Assembly: GCF_000400365.1 (NCBI RefSeq)
Contig: NZ_BAOG01000096.1
Location: 1 to 42,205, forward strand
Source of the DNA: Vibrio jasicida CAIM 1864 = LMG 25398
GTDB taxonomy: Bacteria; Pseudomonadota; Gammaproteobacteria; Enterobacterales; Vibrionaceae
Length of the DNA: 42,205 bases
Direction of reading: 5' to 3'
Below, piece after piece: positions 41,965 to 42,205 of this stretch. The notes below the pieces were generated by a model, which worked only from the letters and a program-made list of their open reading frames with translations, was not told where the DNA came from and ran no database searches. Each line of letters starts with the position of its first letter. Positions within the stretch are counted from its first letter, which is position 1. A program made the position numbers and the translations under genes.

Positions 41965-42060
41965 CTGTTAAGGCTGCGATCCAAATTGTTGTATTTCGTG
42001 AACGTTTTGCTTGCTTTTTCGTCGGTCAGTAAAAAAATAAAGTTTTTTTGAACGAAGGAC

Positions 42061-42088
42061 TTGCATCACAAAAAAATGCTCTTATAAT
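42061..42088 (+). promoter_or_regulatory. Strong sigma-70 promoter of the tRNA-Gly gene
   Basis: TTGCAT (42061-42066), 16-nt spacer, perfect TATAAT (42083-42088), then a GC-rich stretch (GCAGCCC) as in stable-RNA promoters under stringent control. Confidence 0.83.
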
Positions 42089-42120
42089 TCGCAGCCCTGA
42101 ACGACGGAAACGTTGTTGAT

Positions 42121-42196
42121 GCGACACTAGCTCAGTTGGTAGAGCGCAACCTTGCCAAGGTTGAGGTCACGAGTTCGAACCTCGTGTGTCGCTCCA
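42121..42196 (+). tRNA. tRNA-Gly (GCC)
   Basis: 76 nt with a full cloverleaf: acceptor GCGACAC/GTGTCGC, D arm GCTC/GAGC, anticodon stem CAACC/GGTTG with loop TTGCCAA (anticodon GCC), T arm ACGAG-TTCGAAC-CTCGT, discriminator T and encoded CCA. The window ends 9 nt later; vibrios often have more tRNA-Gly copies following in an array. Confidence 0.97.
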
Positions 42197-42205
42197 GTTT
42201 GAAGG

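Noticed and set aside
1..42205. CRISPR arrays, insertion sequences, prophage or integron repeats
   Set aside because: No regular short repeats with spacers, no transposase, integrase or recombinase, and no target-site duplications were seen.

Overview
The window is a stretch of core chromosome from a marine gammaproteobacterium, almost certainly a Vibrio of the Harveyi-clade type (parahaemolyticus, alginolyticus or campbellii-like). This species-level reading is inference. The supporting points are the protein similarities as I recall them, the gene order (dsbD-dcuA-aspA-fxsA-trmL-sodA-cpxAR; gpsA-secB-yibN; psd-rsgA-orn), a CrbR-like regulator beside dsbD, and moderate AT content with many short strong terminators. 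I see no insertion sequence, prophage, integron or CRISPR array, and nothing that is clearly a new multi-gene system. The novelty lies in intergenic structure and in a few individual proteins.

Layout. 1-5283, minus strand: the start of a LuxR-type response regulator, then dsbD (disulfide relay), dcuA and aspA (anaerobic aspartate/fumarate metabolism). 5708-9685: fxsA on plus, then trmL, sodA, cpxA and cpxR on minus; sodA has its own Fur box behind the cpxRA envelope-stress operon. 9877-12666, plus strand: cpxP (divergent from cpxRA across a CpxR box), fieF, pfkA. 12742-18049: a MATE exporter (minus), heat-shock groES-groEL with a sigma-32 promoter, a secreted repeat protein, and an MgtC-like membrane protein.

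18069-26722: the EF-P modification pathway, with epmB and efp back to back and epmA about 5 kb away. Between them lie an orphan terminator that may end a small RNA, an iodotyrosine-deiodinase-like flavoprotein and the frdABCD fumarate reductase operon. A VanZ-like protein and a TetR regulator follow epmA. 26908-35378: a DHH phosphoesterase, envC, cysE, gpsA, secB, a rhodanese (yibN), gpmI and an EamA transporter. 35499-42196: a dCache chemoreceptor with a sigma-28 promoter, a DASS carboxylate transporter, psd, rsgA, orn and a tRNA-Gly at the right edge.

How the genes work together. DcuA, AspA and FrdABCD form an anaerobic fumarate respiration module: aspartate is taken up, deaminated to fumarate and reduced to succinate. 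CpxRA-CpxP, DsbD, EnvC, SecB and Psd all serve the envelope. EpmA, EpmB and EF-P handle polyproline translation. Compared with E. coli, the window joins blocks that map apart there (94, 88 and 81 min regions), and cutA, mscM and grxC are absent from their E. coli positions.
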